Source of the DNA: Streptomyces sp. Tu6071
GTDB taxonomy: Bacteria > Actinomycetota > Actinomycetes > Streptomycetales > Streptomycetaceae
Direction of reading: 5' to 3'
DNA: 64,000 nucleotides
NCBI RefSeq assembly: GCF_000213055.1
Contig: NZ_CM001165.1
Span: forward strand, 3,928,945 to 3,992,944
Part shown: positions 34,621 through 43,559 of the stretch, in pieces
Layout of the letters: every line of letters begins with the position of its first letter
Numbering within the stretch: the stretch's first letter is position 1
Notes under the pieces: generated by a model
Seen by the model: only the letters and a program-made list of their open reading frames with translations
Database searches by the model: none
Told to the model about the DNA's origin: nothing
Position numbers and translations under genes: made by a program

Positions 34621-35439
34621 TTACGCGTCGATCCTGTTTGCGGATCTGAGACGCGCGAAGCTGCGCGCGAGCAAACGTGACACGTGCATTTGCGAGACGC
34701 CCAGCTCGGCGCTGATCTGGCTCTGCGTCAGGTTGTTGTAGTACCGCAGCAGGAGGATGCGCTGCTCGCGCTCGGGGAGCTGGACGAGCAGGTGGCGCAC
34801 GAGGTCGCGGTGTTCGACGCCGTCGAGCGCGGGGTCCTCGTACCCGAGCCGGTCGAGCAGCCCGGGGAGCCCGTCGCCCTCCTGCGCGGCCTCCAGCGAG
34901 GTCGCGTGGTACGAGCGGCCCGCCTCGATGCAGGCGAGCACCTCGTCCTCGCCGATGCGCAGGCGCTCGGCGATCTCGGCGGTGGTGGGGGAGCGGCCGT
35001 GCGCGGTCGTGAGGTCCTCGGCGGCGCTGTTGACCTGCACCCACAACTCGTGGAGCCTGCGCGGTACGTGGACGGTGCGGACGTTGTCGCGGAAGTACCG
35101 CTTGATCTCGCCGACCACGGTGGGCATCGCGAAGGTCGGGAACTGCACGCCCCGGTCGGGGTCGAAGCGGTCGATCGCGTTGATGAGGCCGATCGTGCCG
35201 ACCTGGACGACGTCCTCCATGGGCTCGTTGCGGCTGCGGAAGCGTGCCGCGGCGTAGCGCACGAGCGGCAGGTTCGCCTCGATGAGCGCGGCCCGCACCC
35301 GCCCGTGCTCCGGGCTGCCGGGGGTGAGGTTCTTGAGCCGGGCGAAGAGCACCTGGGTCAGGGCGCGGGTATCGGCCCCCCGGCTCCGGGGCGTCGTCGG
35401 CGGCGGTGTCACGGGCGTCGTACTGGCCGGCACGGTCAT
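34621..35439 (-). CDS. SigB/SigF/SigG-family RNA polymerase sigma factor
   Basis: A 272-aa group 3 sigma factor. Region 2 ([36 protein letters not shown]) is nearly identical to that of the neighbour at 33272. The region 4 helix-turn-helix is [20 protein letters not shown]. The ATG at 35439 was preferred because AAGGG lies 8 nt before it; the ATG at 35445 would be too close. These sigma factors act in stress or spore maturation. The two genes probably arose by duplication and each has its own upstream region. Confidence 0.9.
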   Translation of the reverse strand: MTVPASTTPVTPPPTTPRSRGADTRALTQVLFARLKNLTPGSPEHGRVRAALIEANLPLVRYAAARFRSRNEPMEDVVQVGTIGLINAIDRFDPDRGVQFPTFAMPTVVGEIKRYFRDNVRTVHVPRRLHELWVQVNSAAEDLTTAHGRSPTTAEIAERLRIGEDEVLACIEAGRSYHATSLEAAQEGDGLPGLLDRLGYEDPALDGVEHRDLVRHLLVQLPEREQRILLLRYYNNLTQSQISAELGVSQMHVSRLLARSFARLRSANRIDA

Positions 35440-35649
35440 CGCCATCCCTTTTCCGCCTCGGTCTGTCCCTGACCCGACCTGTTCACTCTTCCGTCAAAAG
35501 CGGTCATAGCATCACAAGACATGCGCATCGTGCGCAAGCACCGGTGAAGGTCGTGTTGGGGGCGCGGAAGGGCGGCGTGAGAGGGCGCGCGCGGTGGTAC
35601 GGGCGCGGGGAGGGTGCGCGGGGCGCGGCTTTACGGGCTCCGCGCGGTC

Positions 35650-35755
35650 GCGGGGCTGTACGCGGCGGCGGGGCTCTACGCGGCGCCGGGCGCGGGGCTC
35701 TACGCGGCGCCGGACTCCAAGCGGTCGCGGGGCTCTACGCGGTCGCGGGGCTCAC
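35650..35755. repeat. five copies of an 18-bp unit next to a small gene
   Basis: Units GCGGGGCTCTACGCGGCG at 35650, 35668, 35692, 35727 (shortened) and 35745 (partial). The last one runs into the stop codon of the leftward gene at 35752. The remaining intergenic stretch 35440-35649 shows no gene. Confidence 0.75.
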
Positions 35756-35925
35756 TTGGCCCCGTTGGCCACCCACGTCATGAAGTCGCCGACGGCGCTC
35801 GCACCGTCCGAGACGCCCTCGAAGCCCGTCTGGACGTAGTCGGCGGCCTTGGCGGGATCGGTGATGATCACGTACAGCACGAAGACGATCACCGCGAACA
35901 GCGCGAGCTTCTTGGCCTGCGGCAC
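35752..35925 (-). CDS. 57-aa membrane protein
   Basis: Starts with GTG at 35925 after AGGGGACCGG. One N-terminal helix (KLALFAVIVFVLYVIITDP) is followed by an amphipathic segment (VQTGFEGVSDGASAVGDFMTW). The layout recalls small secreted or membrane peptides conserved in Streptomyces. No function known. Confidence 0.7.
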   Translation of the reverse strand: MPQAKKLALFAVIVFVLYVIITDPAKAADYVQTGFEGVSDGASAVGDFMTWVANGAK

Positions 35926-36120
35926 TCCGGTCCCCTCCCCTGTGCGTGACGTCCGGTCATCCCGCCCGTGACGCCCAATCGTACGGTCGTACGGTACGCG
36001 CGGGGAGTCTAGCCTGTCCCCTCCGTACGGAGCCGGGCCCGCTCCCGCCCACGGGCGCCCGAATCGCCGCCCCCGGGGGCCGGGGTTACGTTGGGAAGAG
36101 TCCGTCGAAGGGGTTGAGCC

Positions 36121-36348
36121 ATGCCTGACACGCAGCGCGAGAAGAACCTCGAGAAGGCCATCGAAGCGGCCCGGGACGAGCTGCACATCCTGCGGCGACG
36201 CGACCAGGAGAAGGCGAACACGCGCGACCACGGCCACGACTACAAGGCCATGCTGGAGGCCCGCGACAAGTTCGACGACTACGCGGGCCGCGTCCGCGAG
36301 GACCACGAGAAGGAACGCGACACGAACCGCCACGGCACTCGCGAGTGA
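36121..36348 (+). CDS. small highly charged helical protein
   Basis: A 75-aa protein rich in Glu, Asp, Lys and Arg (REKNLEKAIEAARDELHILR, then DKFDDYAGRVREDHEKERD), predicted as one long helix or coiled coil. It starts at an ATG with AAGGGGTTGAG before it. Cytosolic. No family recognised. It is the last gene before the tail cluster on this side. Confidence 0.65.
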   Translation: MPDTQREKNLEKAIEAARDELHILRRRDQEKANTRDHGHDYKAMLEARDKFDDYAGRVREDHEKERDTNRHGTRE

Positions 36349-36558
36349 GCGGGAGAGCCCGTGAGCCGTTGAGCGGATGCCGACAAGCCACCGGGGGCGG
36401 GGCGGGCCCCCGGCGCGGGCGCCGGGGGTGAAGGCGGAGCTGCGGCGAATCGGCGCGGCGGGCCCGGTACGGAGCCGTACCCACCCGCCCGAGCACCCTC
36501 GCCCCCTCCCGCGGTCCCGCGTTCGCGGCCCCCGGCAGACGGCGGTCCCGCCCCCCTC

Positions 36559-37410
36559 TCACACCCCCGGCACCTTCAACGCCCGCCACGAAGCCGCCCC
36601 CGGCCAGCCGTCCGCGTCGGCGCCGGTGTAGCCGAGCTTGCGCTGCCACTTCGCGTACGAGGCGCGGTCGGCGGCCGTCCACTGGGGGCCGGGGCCCTCG
36701 GCGTACGCGGAGCAGCCCTCGGCGACGAGGCGGCGGCCCATCGCCGTGACGAGCGCGGACTTCGGGGCCTTGTGGAACCAGTCGGCGCCGGGGAAGGGAG
36801 CCAGGGCGGGCGCGGTCCTCCGCGCGAGCAGTGCGGCGACGCGGGAGCGGAGCGAGGCCATGGTGAAGCCTGCCGGGTCGATCTTCTGGTTCGTCCACTC
36901 GCGGTGGCCGATGACGGAGGCCGCGCCCCAGCCGTGCGCGCGGCAGAGCGCGGCGGAGACGCGGGCGATCGCGGTGAGCTGGGCCTCGGGCCAGGGGTCC
37001 TTGCCGTTGCCGAGGTTCTCGCACTCGAAGCCGTAGAAGCGGGTGTTGCCGTCGGTGTCCTGGCGGTGCGGCGCGGGCAGCGCGCGCTCGGCGACGACGG
37101 CGGCGAGCACCGCCGAGTCGCCCGAACCGGCGTGGTTGGCGCGGCCGTTGCCGACCAGGTGCACCATGCCGTCCTTGGCGATGACGCCGTGGCACAGCGG
37201 ACCGGGCAGGTCGGACCGTCCGGCGGAGCACAGCGCGACGGTCGCGGCGGTGCCCGAGGTGACGGTGTGGTGGATCATGACGCCGTTGACGGGCCCCCAG
37301 GGGCCCTTCGTGTTGCGGTTGTGGGTGCGCCAGCCGGGGTGCTCGACGACACTGACGCCTTCGGCGCGCAGGGCGGTGAGCAGGGCGGCGGCGGAGAGCG
37401 GGGTGGCCAT
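36559..37410 (-). CDS. PGRP-type N-acetylmuramoyl-L-alanine amidase (endolysin 1)
   Basis: A 283-aa zinc amidase that cuts the bond between muramic acid and peptide. The Amidase_2/PGRP domain (about 20-200) shows GVMIHHTVTSG, HLVGNGRANHAG, FYGFECENLG and VIGHREWTNQKIDP, giving the zinc His residues and catalytic Lys. A C-terminal module (about 205-280) ends in KLGYTGADADGWPGAASW, a peptidoglycan-binding-type repeat. The closely related gene at 38014 shows that it is duplicated. CAGGAG lies before the ATG. A strong hairpin separates it from the holin genes, so it may be expressed less. Confidence 0.9.
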   Translation of the reverse strand: MATPLSAAALLTALRAEGVSVVEHPGWRTHNRNTKGPWGPVNGVMIHHTVTSGTAATVALCSAGRSDLPGPLCHGVIAKDGMVHLVGNGRANHAGSGDSAVLAAVVAERALPAPHRQDTDGNTRFYGFECENLGNGKDPWPEAQLTAIARVSAALCRAHGWGAASVIGHREWTNQKIDPAGFTMASLRSRVAALLARRTAPALAPFPGADWFHKAPKSALVTAMGRRLVAEGCSAYAEGPGPQWTAADRASYAKWQRKLGYTGADADGWPGAASWRALKVPGV

Positions 37411-37436
37411 GGGGGCTCCTGAGGAGGTACGGGAAA

Positions 37437-37469
37437 GGGGCCGCCCGCACGCGTGGTGCGGGCGGCCCC
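37437..37469 (-). terminator. terminator between holin genes and endolysin 1
   Basis: A perfect 14-bp stem (37437-37450 with 37456-37469), loop GCGTG, located between the stop of the 37484 gene and the start of endolysin 1. Confidence 0.7.
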
Positions 37470-37483
37470 TTCGGGGGCGGGGC

Positions 37484-37747
37484 TCAGCGGGCGGCGAACT
37501 GCCAGAGCGTGAGGGCGGCGGCGAAGACCCCGGTGAGCGCGGCGATGCTGGCCAGCGGCCAGCGGGCGCGTTCGAGGGCGTCGATGCGGGCCTCGTGGTC
37601 GAGGAGCTGCCGGTCGGTCTGGTCGTTGCGCTGGACGACGAGCGCGAGGGAGCCGTCGACGCGCGCGAAGCCGGCTTCCATCGTGCCGCGCAACCGCTCC
37701 AGCTCGCGGGCCACGGCGACCGGGTCGTTCGCGTCGGTCGGGGTCAC
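37484..37747 (-). CDS. XhlA-like coiled-coil/membrane lysis protein
   Basis: An 87-aa protein: N-terminal coiled coil (VARELERLRGTMEAGFARVD, then HEARIDALERARW) and a C-terminal membrane helix (LASIAALTGVFAAALTLWQF). This matches the layout of phage haemolysin XhlA-type accessory holins. It starts with GTG overlapping the stop of the upstream holin gene (GTGA), so the two are translated together. It should act in the inner membrane with the holin. Confidence 0.72.
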   Translation of the reverse strand: MTPTDANDPVAVARELERLRGTMEAGFARVDGSLALVVQRNDQTDRQLLDHEARIDALERARWPLASIAALTGVFAAALTLWQFAAR

Positions 37748-37980
37748 GACCGGCCCCGTACCTCGTCGTCCCGGCCCGTGCGCAGCCAGCCGGGCAGCAC
37801 CGCCTGCACGGCGGGCACCGCCATGATCCTGGCGAGCACCCCCGAGACGGCGAGCGCCCCGCCCACCCAGGGCAGGGAACGGGGCAGCGAGCCGCTGTCC
37901 ACGAGTGCGGGCAGTGCGAGGAGCAGCCCCACGGCAGTCTGGACGACCGTACGCAGGGCACGGGTGGTGGTGGGGGTCAT
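37744..37980 (-). CDS. holin-like membrane protein
   Basis: A 78-aa protein with two hydrophobic helices (VVQTAVGLLLALPALVD and GGALAVSGVLARIMAVPAVQ), a Pro-rich turn and a charged C-terminus (RTGRDDEVRGRS), as in class II holins. It sits between the two endolysin genes and is coupled to the XhlA-like gene. It would permeabilise the membrane so that the amidases reach the wall. Confidence 0.72.
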   Translation of the reverse strand: MTPTTTRALRTVVQTAVGLLLALPALVDSGSLPRSLPWVGGALAVSGVLARIMAVPAVQAVLPGWLRTGRDDEVRGRS

Positions 37981-38013
37981 GCGCGTGTCCTCCGGTGTCT
38001 TTCCGAGGTGGTG

Positions 38014-38877
38014 TCAGGCCGTGTACGGGACCTTGAGCGCGTTCCAGGAGCCCGCCCCCGGCCAGCCGTCCGCGTCCGCGCCGGTGTAGCCGAGCTTGGT
38101 CTGCCACTTCGCGTACGAGGCGCGGTCGGCCTCGCTCCACTGCGGGCCGGGGCCCTCGGTGTACGCGGAGCAGCCCTCGGCGACGAGCCGGCCGCCCATC
38201 GCGGCGACGATCGTGGACTTCGGCGCGGCGCGGAAGAAGGCGTCGCCCGGGAAGGGCTGGTACCGGGTGGCGTCGCTGCCGGGCGCCGCGGCGAGCAGGG
38301 CGGCGACCCGTGCGCGCATCGAGGCCATGCTGAAGCCCTTGGGGTCGATCTTCTGGTTGGTCCACTCCAGGTGGCCGATGACGGAGGCGGCGGTCCAGCC
38401 GTGCGCGCGGCAGATCGCGGCGCAGGCGCGGGCGATGCCTTCGAGCTGGGCCTCGGGCCACGGGTCGGAGCCGTCGCCGAGGTTGACGCACTCGAATCCG
38501 TAGAAGCGCGTGTTGCCGTCGGCGCCGGTCTGGTCCGGAGCGGGCAGCGGGGTCTCCGCGATGACCGCGGCGAGTACGTCGGGGTCGCCCGAACCGGCGT
38601 GGTTGGCGCGCCCGTTGCCGACGAGGTGGACGCTGCCGTCCTTCGGGATGACGCCGTGGCACAGCGGCCCCGGCAGGGCCGAGTCGCCGGTGTAGCAGTA
38701 GGCGACCGAGGCGTCGGTGCCCGAGGTGACGGTGTGGTGGACGATGACGCCGTTGACGGGGCCCCAGGCGCCCACGGCGTTGCGGTTGTGGGTGCGCCAG
38801 TCGCCGTACTCGACGGCGGTGACGCCCTCGCCGCGCAGGGCGGTGAGGAGGGCGTCGGCGGTGAGAGGGGTGGCCAT
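38014..38877 (-). CDS. PGRP-type N-acetylmuramoyl-L-alanine amidase (endolysin 2)
   Basis: A 287-aa zinc amidase closely similar to the product of 36559. GVIVHHTVTSG, HLVGNGRANHAG, FYGFECVNLG and VIGHLEWTNQKIDP carry the zinc and catalytic residues. The C-terminal KLGYTGADADGWPGAGSW repeat should bind peptidoglycan. AAGGAA lies before the ATG. It follows the tail fibre gene by 32 nt and precedes the holin genes, the usual lysis-cassette position. Either as lysin or as a tail-associated wall hydrolase it would act on Gram-positive cell walls. Confidence 0.9.
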   Translation of the reverse strand: MATPLTADALLTALRGEGVTAVEYGDWRTHNRNAVGAWGPVNGVIVHHTVTSGTDASVAYCYTGDSALPGPLCHGVIPKDGSVHLVGNGRANHAGSGDPDVLAAVIAETPLPAPDQTGADGNTRFYGFECVNLGDGSDPWPEAQLEGIARACAAICRAHGWTAASVIGHLEWTNQKIDPKGFSMASMRARVAALLAAAPGSDATRYQPFPGDAFFRAAPKSTIVAAMGGRLVAEGCSAYTEGPGPQWSEADRASYAKWQTKLGYTGADADGWPGAGSWNALKVPYTA

Positions 38878-38909
38878 GGTGGTGGTTCCTTCCGGAGGAG
38901 GGGAGGCGG

Positions 38910-40355
38910 TCAGGAGACCGCGGCCCAGATCGCGTTGGCGTCCGGGATGATCGTGGAGGGGGTGAAGCTCGTCGGCAGCGAGGTCTGCCCCGTGGCCGTC
39001 AGCCGCCCGTACCGCTGGAAGGCGTTCGGCATGGAGGCGCCGCCACCGGGCCGGTCGCCCATGCTGGCGCCGACGAGGAAGGCGGGGCCGTTCCCCTTGG
39101 GGTCGGGCCCGTTGACGAGCAGCGCCACCCAGTAGTTGCCCGCGAGGGCGGTGTAGGCGGTGGTGAGCTTGAGGACGAAGGTGGCGCCGGAGGTCTTGGT
39201 GATCAGCTTGTCGAGCGTGCCCGTGACCCCGACGCGTGTGCCGGCGCTCGTGTACAGGCCCGCGTACGAGGTGGCCGCGAGCGCTCCGCCCGCGTAACCG
39301 GGCACGTAGAAGCAGACGTTGGTGATCGTCCCGCCGCTCGTGAGCGGGATGCCGATGAGGTAGACGTTGCCGTTGATGCAGTACTGCGCGCTGGAGGCGG
39401 AGGACGTCGCCGGGTCGTAGGCCCACGCCTTGAAGCCGACGGCGGCCGGTGTCCAGACCCCGGAGGCGGTGACGGACTCGACGTACGAGCGGCGCACGAG
39501 GTGGTTGGGGCTCGTCGGGTCGGCGGTCGTGGCGGGGGCGGCGGAGAAGGTCTTGCTCCCGGCGACGGTCTGGTTGCCGGTGAGGAGGACCGCCTCGTCG
39601 GCGGTGACGGCGCCGAGGTCGGCGGCGGCGAGGACGACGGCTCCGGTCTGCCCGTTGACCGAGACGACGGGCGCCGAGCCCGGCGTCAGGTAGCGGGCGT
39701 CGGCGTCGGTGCGGGTGAGCGCGCCGAGGTCCGCGGCGGCGAGCACGACGTCCCCCGTCCTGCCGTTGACGGAGGCGACCCCGGCGCCGCCCGCCGGGAG
39801 CTGCGCGGCCGGGACCTTGCCCGTGGTGTCGAGCTGGGCGACCCCGCCGGCCGCGCCGACGGCCGAGGCGGCGACGGCGCCGAGGTCGGCCGCGTCGAGG
39901 ACGACATCGGTCTCGGTGCGGCCGTTGACGGACCGCACCGGACCGGCCGGCCCCTGCGGCCCCGGTTCACCGGGCGGCCCCGCCGGTCCCGGCACGGTGA
40001 CGTACTGGGTGCCCGCCGGGTCGGCGGGGGCGAGGTCGGCGAGGTCCACCTCGGGCACGGCGGCGGCGAGCGCGATGTGGTAGGTGCGCGGGCGCCCCGC
40101 GCCGGTCAGGCGCTCGGTGACGGTGTACGTCCAGCCGTACGGGTTCCACCCCTCGGCGTCGGTGGCCGGGAGGGTCACGTCGAGCCGTCCCTCGGCGTCG
40201 AGCGCGGCCGTGGTCGGCCCGCCCACGAAGAGGTCGGCGGCGGAGTGGGTCAGCAGCGCGGGCGGCTGGAAGACGACGCTCCCGCCCAGCGGGTGGCCGT
40301 CGAGGCCGAGGTACCGGGCGGTGAGCCGGACGGTGGGGATGGATTCGGGCAGCAC
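38910..40355 (-). CDS. tail fibre / receptor-binding protein with collagen-like segment
   Basis: A 481-aa protein. The N-terminal domain (about 1-120) probably attaches to the tail. A short collagen stretch (GPAGPPGEPGPQGPAGP) follows, then three repeats of the type SVNGRTGDVVLAAADLGA and an LTGNQTVAGSKTFS motif, both typical trimerising shafts of phage fibres. The C-terminal part (about 330-481) is a beta-rich head rich in Thr, Ala and Gly, the likely receptor binder. The GTG at 40355 has GGAG 5 nt upstream; the open frame continues far upstream only as shadow. Confidence 0.82.
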   Translation of the reverse strand: MLPESIPTVRLTARYLGLDGHPLGGSVVFQPPALLTHSAADLFVGGPTTAALDAEGRLDVTLPATDAEGWNPYGWTYTVTERLTGAGRPRTYHIALAAAVPEVDLADLAPADPAGTQYVTVPGPAGPPGEPGPQGPAGPVRSVNGRTETDVVLDAADLGAVAASAVGAAGGVAQLDTTGKVPAAQLPAGGAGVASVNGRTGDVVLAAADLGALTRTDADARYLTPGSAPVVSVNGQTGAVVLAAADLGAVTADEAVLLTGNQTVAGSKTFSAAPATTADPTSPNHLVRRSYVESVTASGVWTPAAVGFKAWAYDPATSSASSAQYCINGNVYLIGIPLTSGGTITNVCFYVPGYAGGALAATSYAGLYTSAGTRVGVTGTLDKLITKTSGATFVLKLTTAYTALAGNYWVALLVNGPDPKGNGPAFLVGASMGDRPGGGASMPNAFQRYGRLTATGQTSLPTSFTPSTIIPDANAIWAAVS

Positions 40356-40417
40356 GAGAACTCCGTTGGTGGTGAGGGAAGCGGGAGAAGGGGAGCGGGG
40401 CGGGGCGGTGTTCCCGC

Positions 40418-41152
40418 TCAGGACTGCACGCCGTACAGGCCCCGCGGCTGGCAGGCGACCGTGTCGCCCGTCGTCGCGACCTTCGCCTGGATCTCGAAGG
40501 CGACGATGTCGCCGAAGGAACCGGGGAGGTCGGCGAGGAGCGTCACGCTCTGGCCCGCCGCGCCCGTCACCCGCTGCTCCTCGCCCGCCGGGGCGCCGTT
40601 GACGAGCAGCCGGACGGCCGCGCCCGCGGAGCCGGAGACGGCCACGAGCCCGTACACCTTGGGGTGCTGGGCGAAACCGGGACCGGCGTACAGCGTCGTC
40701 CACTCCGTCGCCGAGGTGGACTGCCATCCGGCCGTCGCCACCGGCACGGGCGTCGGGAAGGGCAGGTACGGGCGGCCCAGGCCGCCGCGCGCCGCGTCGG
40801 TGGCCAGGACCGTGTTGCCCCGGTGGTCGAGGACGCGCAGCGCCTGCACCGGGGCCTTCTCGGGATCGGTGGTGAGCAGCGAGAGGGCGAGCGAGCCGTC
40901 GTCGCGGCGCAGCGTCAGGCCCTGCTGGTACCGCTTGGCCTCGGTGTCGCGGTCCGGCTCGACGCGCCCGACGAGGAACAGGTCCTCGCCGAGCGAGGTG
41001 CGGGCCCGGATGCGGCCCTGGTCGCCGACGACGATGTCTCCGTTGCCGACCTGGTTCATCGGCGGGCTGCTGTTGGCACTCGCCATGAGACCGCGCACCC
41101 GGCGCTCGATCTCCCTGATGCGGTCGAGGAGATCGGTGGGGACGGTGGCCAT
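40418..41152 (-). CDS. tail-tip / baseplate-associated protein
   Basis: A 244-aa protein: N-terminal coiled coil (LLDRIREIERRVRGLMASAN) and a QVGNGDIVVGDQGRIRAR segment like those of phage tail tip proteins. A beta-sandwich-like C-terminal half (about 130-244) may bind carbohydrate. It lies 3 nt after the tail protein at 41156 and before the fibre gene. Family assignment rests on context and layout. Confidence 0.7.
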   Translation of the reverse strand: MATVPTDLLDRIREIERRVRGLMASANSSPPMNQVGNGDIVVGDQGRIRARTSLGEDLFLVGRVEPDRDTEAKRYQQGLTLRRDDGSLALSLLTTDPEKAPVQALRVLDHRGNTVLATDAARGGLGRPYLPFPTPVPVATAGWQSTSATEWTTLYAGPGFAQHPKVYGLVAVSGSAGAAVRLLVNGAPAGEEQRVTGAAGQSVTLLADLPGSFGDIVAFEIQAKVATTGDTVACQPRGLYGVQS

Positions 41153-41155
41153 GTC

Positions 41156-42280
41156 TCACATCCCTTCGAGGTAGAGCGTCGCCGTCTCGGCCTTGGCGCG
41201 CTGGGGCGGTTCGATCGCGATGCCGACGACGCGGAAGCGCTCCTCCTCCGGCTCCTGGTGCCACAGGTCGCGCAGCCGCAGGCGCACGTTCGCGCCGAGC
41301 AGCGCGGGCGAGATCCGCCCGTCGAGCCGCACGGTGATCTCCGGGATCACCTCGGGCATGCGCTGCCGGGCGAGCTGGGCCTGGGCGAGGGAGCGCAGGA
41401 CGGCCGGGTCGGTGACCCCGCTGTGGTCCGAGGTGGACTCCAGGCGCGGCCAGCCGGCCGCGAGGTCCTCCGGGGACTCGACCGAGACGGTGAGCGGCTG
41501 GGACTCCTCGGCCTGGTCGGCGTTGGGCGAGTCCCCGCGCGCCACCCACACGTCGGCCTGCACGGTCGAGTCGGCCGGGAGGCTGTAGGTGAGCACCTGG
41601 CCGGGGTGGTCGAGGACGAGGTCCTCGGCGCTGCCGCTGATGACCGGGTGGCCGAGCTGGAGGCGCTTGGCGCGGCGCCCCTCGGCGTCCCGGTAGCAGC
41701 GCACCCGCCACTCGAAGCCGCTGTCGAACTGCGCGATCTGGTCGAGGAGTTCGCGGATACGGGTGAGCCCGGAGGCGGCGAAGGAGGCATCGCGCGCGAT
41801 CCCGGAGACCTCGCTGCCGAGCTGGATGCCGATGTCGCCGCCCGGCTGCTCCTGCGCGTGCGCGACGAGCATCCGCGCGAGGTCGAACTGCTCGGTCGCC
41901 GTCGCGGTGAAGTCGTGCGCGAGAATGCGGTGATCGAGGTACGAGTCGAAGGTGCCGGCCTGGAACTCGACCTGGACGCGGCCTCGTTCGTCGCTGGAGG
42001 GGGTACGGGTCCACAGCACCCCGCCCCACCAGATGTCCCCGTCCCGCTCCAGCCACACCGCCGTGCGTCCGGGCACGAGTGCCGTCCGGGCGCGCGCGGC
42101 GAGCGCGGCGTCGGGGAGCGGGACGGTCGCCGAGAGCGAGCCGGCCTTGCCTATGTAGTCGTCGAACTTGGTGTCCGTCAGGGGCAATACGTCGATGACC
42201 TGGTCGGTGCGCAGATCGCAGAAGACGGCCCGGTAGACGGGGGTGAGGGGCGCGTACGCGGTACGCGGGGAACTCGGCAC
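41156..42280 (-). CDS. phage minor tail protein (Tal/Gp37-like, tail tip hub)
   Basis: A 374-aa protein beginning YRAVFCDLRTDQVIDVLPLT and DYIGKAGSLSATVPLPD. This is the pattern of Gp37-like/Tal N-terminal tail-tip proteins of actinophages. It continues with IWWGGVLWTR and a long beta-rich hub; it has no peptidase motif. It starts with GTG at 42280 after AAGGAG. By position after Dit and a minor tail protein it should form the tail tip. Confidence 0.8.
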   Translation of the reverse strand: MPSSPRTAYAPLTPVYRAVFCDLRTDQVIDVLPLTDTKFDDYIGKAGSLSATVPLPDAALAARARTALVPGRTAVWLERDGDIWWGGVLWTRTPSSDERGRVQVEFQAGTFDSYLDHRILAHDFTATATEQFDLARMLVAHAQEQPGGDIGIQLGSEVSGIARDASFAASGLTRIRELLDQIAQFDSGFEWRVRCYRDAEGRRAKRLQLGHPVISGSAEDLVLDHPGQVLTYSLPADSTVQADVWVARGDSPNADQAEESQPLTVSVESPEDLAAGWPRLESTSDHSGVTDPAVLRSLAQAQLARQRMPEVIPEITVRLDGRISPALLGANVRLRLRDLWHQEPEEERFRVVGIAIEPPQRAKAETATLYLEGM

Positions 42281-42293
42281 GCGGCGGCTCCTT

Positions 42294-43499
42294 CTAGAAG
42301 ACGGGGTCGACGCGGACGAAGCGGTTGTCGAACCAGTGGCTGTTGGTCGTGGCGCTGGCGCAGTACGCGGAGACCGCCGCGTAGGTGGCGCCCGCGACGA
42401 GCCCGGTGATCTGGAAGGTCGTGCTGACCGACTGCATGTCGCGCCCCGCGGTGGTCGCGCAGCGGGTCTCGTCGGTCGGGGCGCCGAGTATCAGCGCGCC
42501 GTCCTTGCGCAGGTTGATGGTCATCCGGCCCCAGCCGCCGTCCACCGAGGAGCGCCCCTGGTAGCCGACGGTGACGAGGATCTTCCCGGACGGGGGCGCC
42601 GTGAAGGTCGTGGTGACGGTCGGGCCGTTGGTGTCGGTGAGGGACTCGGTCCACGCGGTCGCCTTGCAGTAGCCGCCGTCGTTGTTGAACGAGAACGACG
42701 GGCTGGGCGCCGCGAGGGTCCACGCGGTGCCGTTCCAGCGCTCCAGGCGGCCCGCGTTGTCGCGGTACTGGCCGGTGTAGGTGCCGGTGGCGAGCTGACC
42801 GGCCGGGGCGATGCCGCCGAGCTGGCTCGGGTAGCCGAGCCAGCGGGTGCCGTCCCAGCGCTGGAGCTGGCTGCCGCTGTCCCGGTACTGGCCCGGGTAG
42901 GCGCCCTGCTCGGCGGCGCCCCCGTAGAGCGGCAAAATGCCGCCGACGGCGACGGTCGTGGTGCGCAGCTCGGTCACGGCGCTCGTCCAGTTGACACCGC
43001 CCGTGCCGACCGAGGCGCCCGCGGGGACGAGGACGGTGGCGAGCGGGAGCGAGGCGGGCGGGGTCTGCGGGGCCCGCGGGGTGGCCTCCGGGGCGCCCTG
43101 GACGATTTCGAGCACGGCCTCGGTGCGGCCGGTGTTGTCGAACTGGGCGTCGTAGACCCGCAGCACGACGAGGTCGGTGCGCGGGTTGTTGGCGTCGCCG
43201 TCCGCGAAGGTGAGGGCGGTGTAGTCGGTGAGGACGACGGGGTAGGCCCCGGCGGCCTCGGAGCCCTGGACGACGGCGCGGCCCGGGGCGATGGTGGCGG
43301 TCATCCCGGCGGTGGTGCCGAAGACGTAGAGCCCGGACATGAGCGACTTGCCGTCCGGCGAGCCGGGGACGATGCCGCCGCGGCTCGCGAGGCCGCTGGT
43401 CGGGGTCATGGTGCCGAGGGGGGCGAGGCGGGTGTCGGTACGGGACTGGCCGGTCTCGGCGTCGGTGCGGTTGACGAGCCAGGCGCTGCGGACGGGCAT
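42294..43499 (-). CDS. minor tail protein with carbohydrate-binding-like repeats
   Basis: A 401-aa protein. The N-terminal 180 residues are a conserved actinophage tail domain (MPVRSAWLVNRTDAETGQSR, then DGDANNPRTDLVVLRVYD). Two repeats follow (GQYRDSGSQLQRWDGTRWLG and GQYRDNAGRLERWNGTAWTL), resembling short sugar-binding or shaft modules. A C-terminal beta-sandwich ends it. It is probably a second host-contact protein. CAGGAGACC lies before the ATG. Confidence 0.77.
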   Translation of the reverse strand: MPVRSAWLVNRTDAETGQSRTDTRLAPLGTMTPTSGLASRGGIVPGSPDGKSLMSGLYVFGTTAGMTATIAPGRAVVQGSEAAGAYPVVLTDYTALTFADGDANNPRTDLVVLRVYDAQFDNTGRTEAVLEIVQGAPEATPRAPQTPPASLPLATVLVPAGASVGTGGVNWTSAVTELRTTTVAVGGILPLYGGAAEQGAYPGQYRDSGSQLQRWDGTRWLGYPSQLGGIAPAGQLATGTYTGQYRDNAGRLERWNGTAWTLAAPSPSFSFNNDGGYCKATAWTESLTDTNGPTVTTTFTAPPSGKILVTVGYQGRSSVDGGWGRMTINLRKDGALILGAPTDETRCATTAGRDMQSVSTTFQITGLVAGATYAAVSAYCASATTNSHWFDNRFVRVDPVF

Positions 43500-43559
43500 G
43501 GGGTCTCCTGGGAGTTCGCGGGGTACGGGGGTGGGTGGCCTTCTCGCGCGGCGCGCGCG

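Noticed and set aside
40356..42056. Upstream part of a 1,048-codon minus frame that ends with the tail fibre
   Set aside because: The part above 40355 overlaps real tail genes in another frame and is Arg-rich; a GTG with GGAG marks the fibre start.
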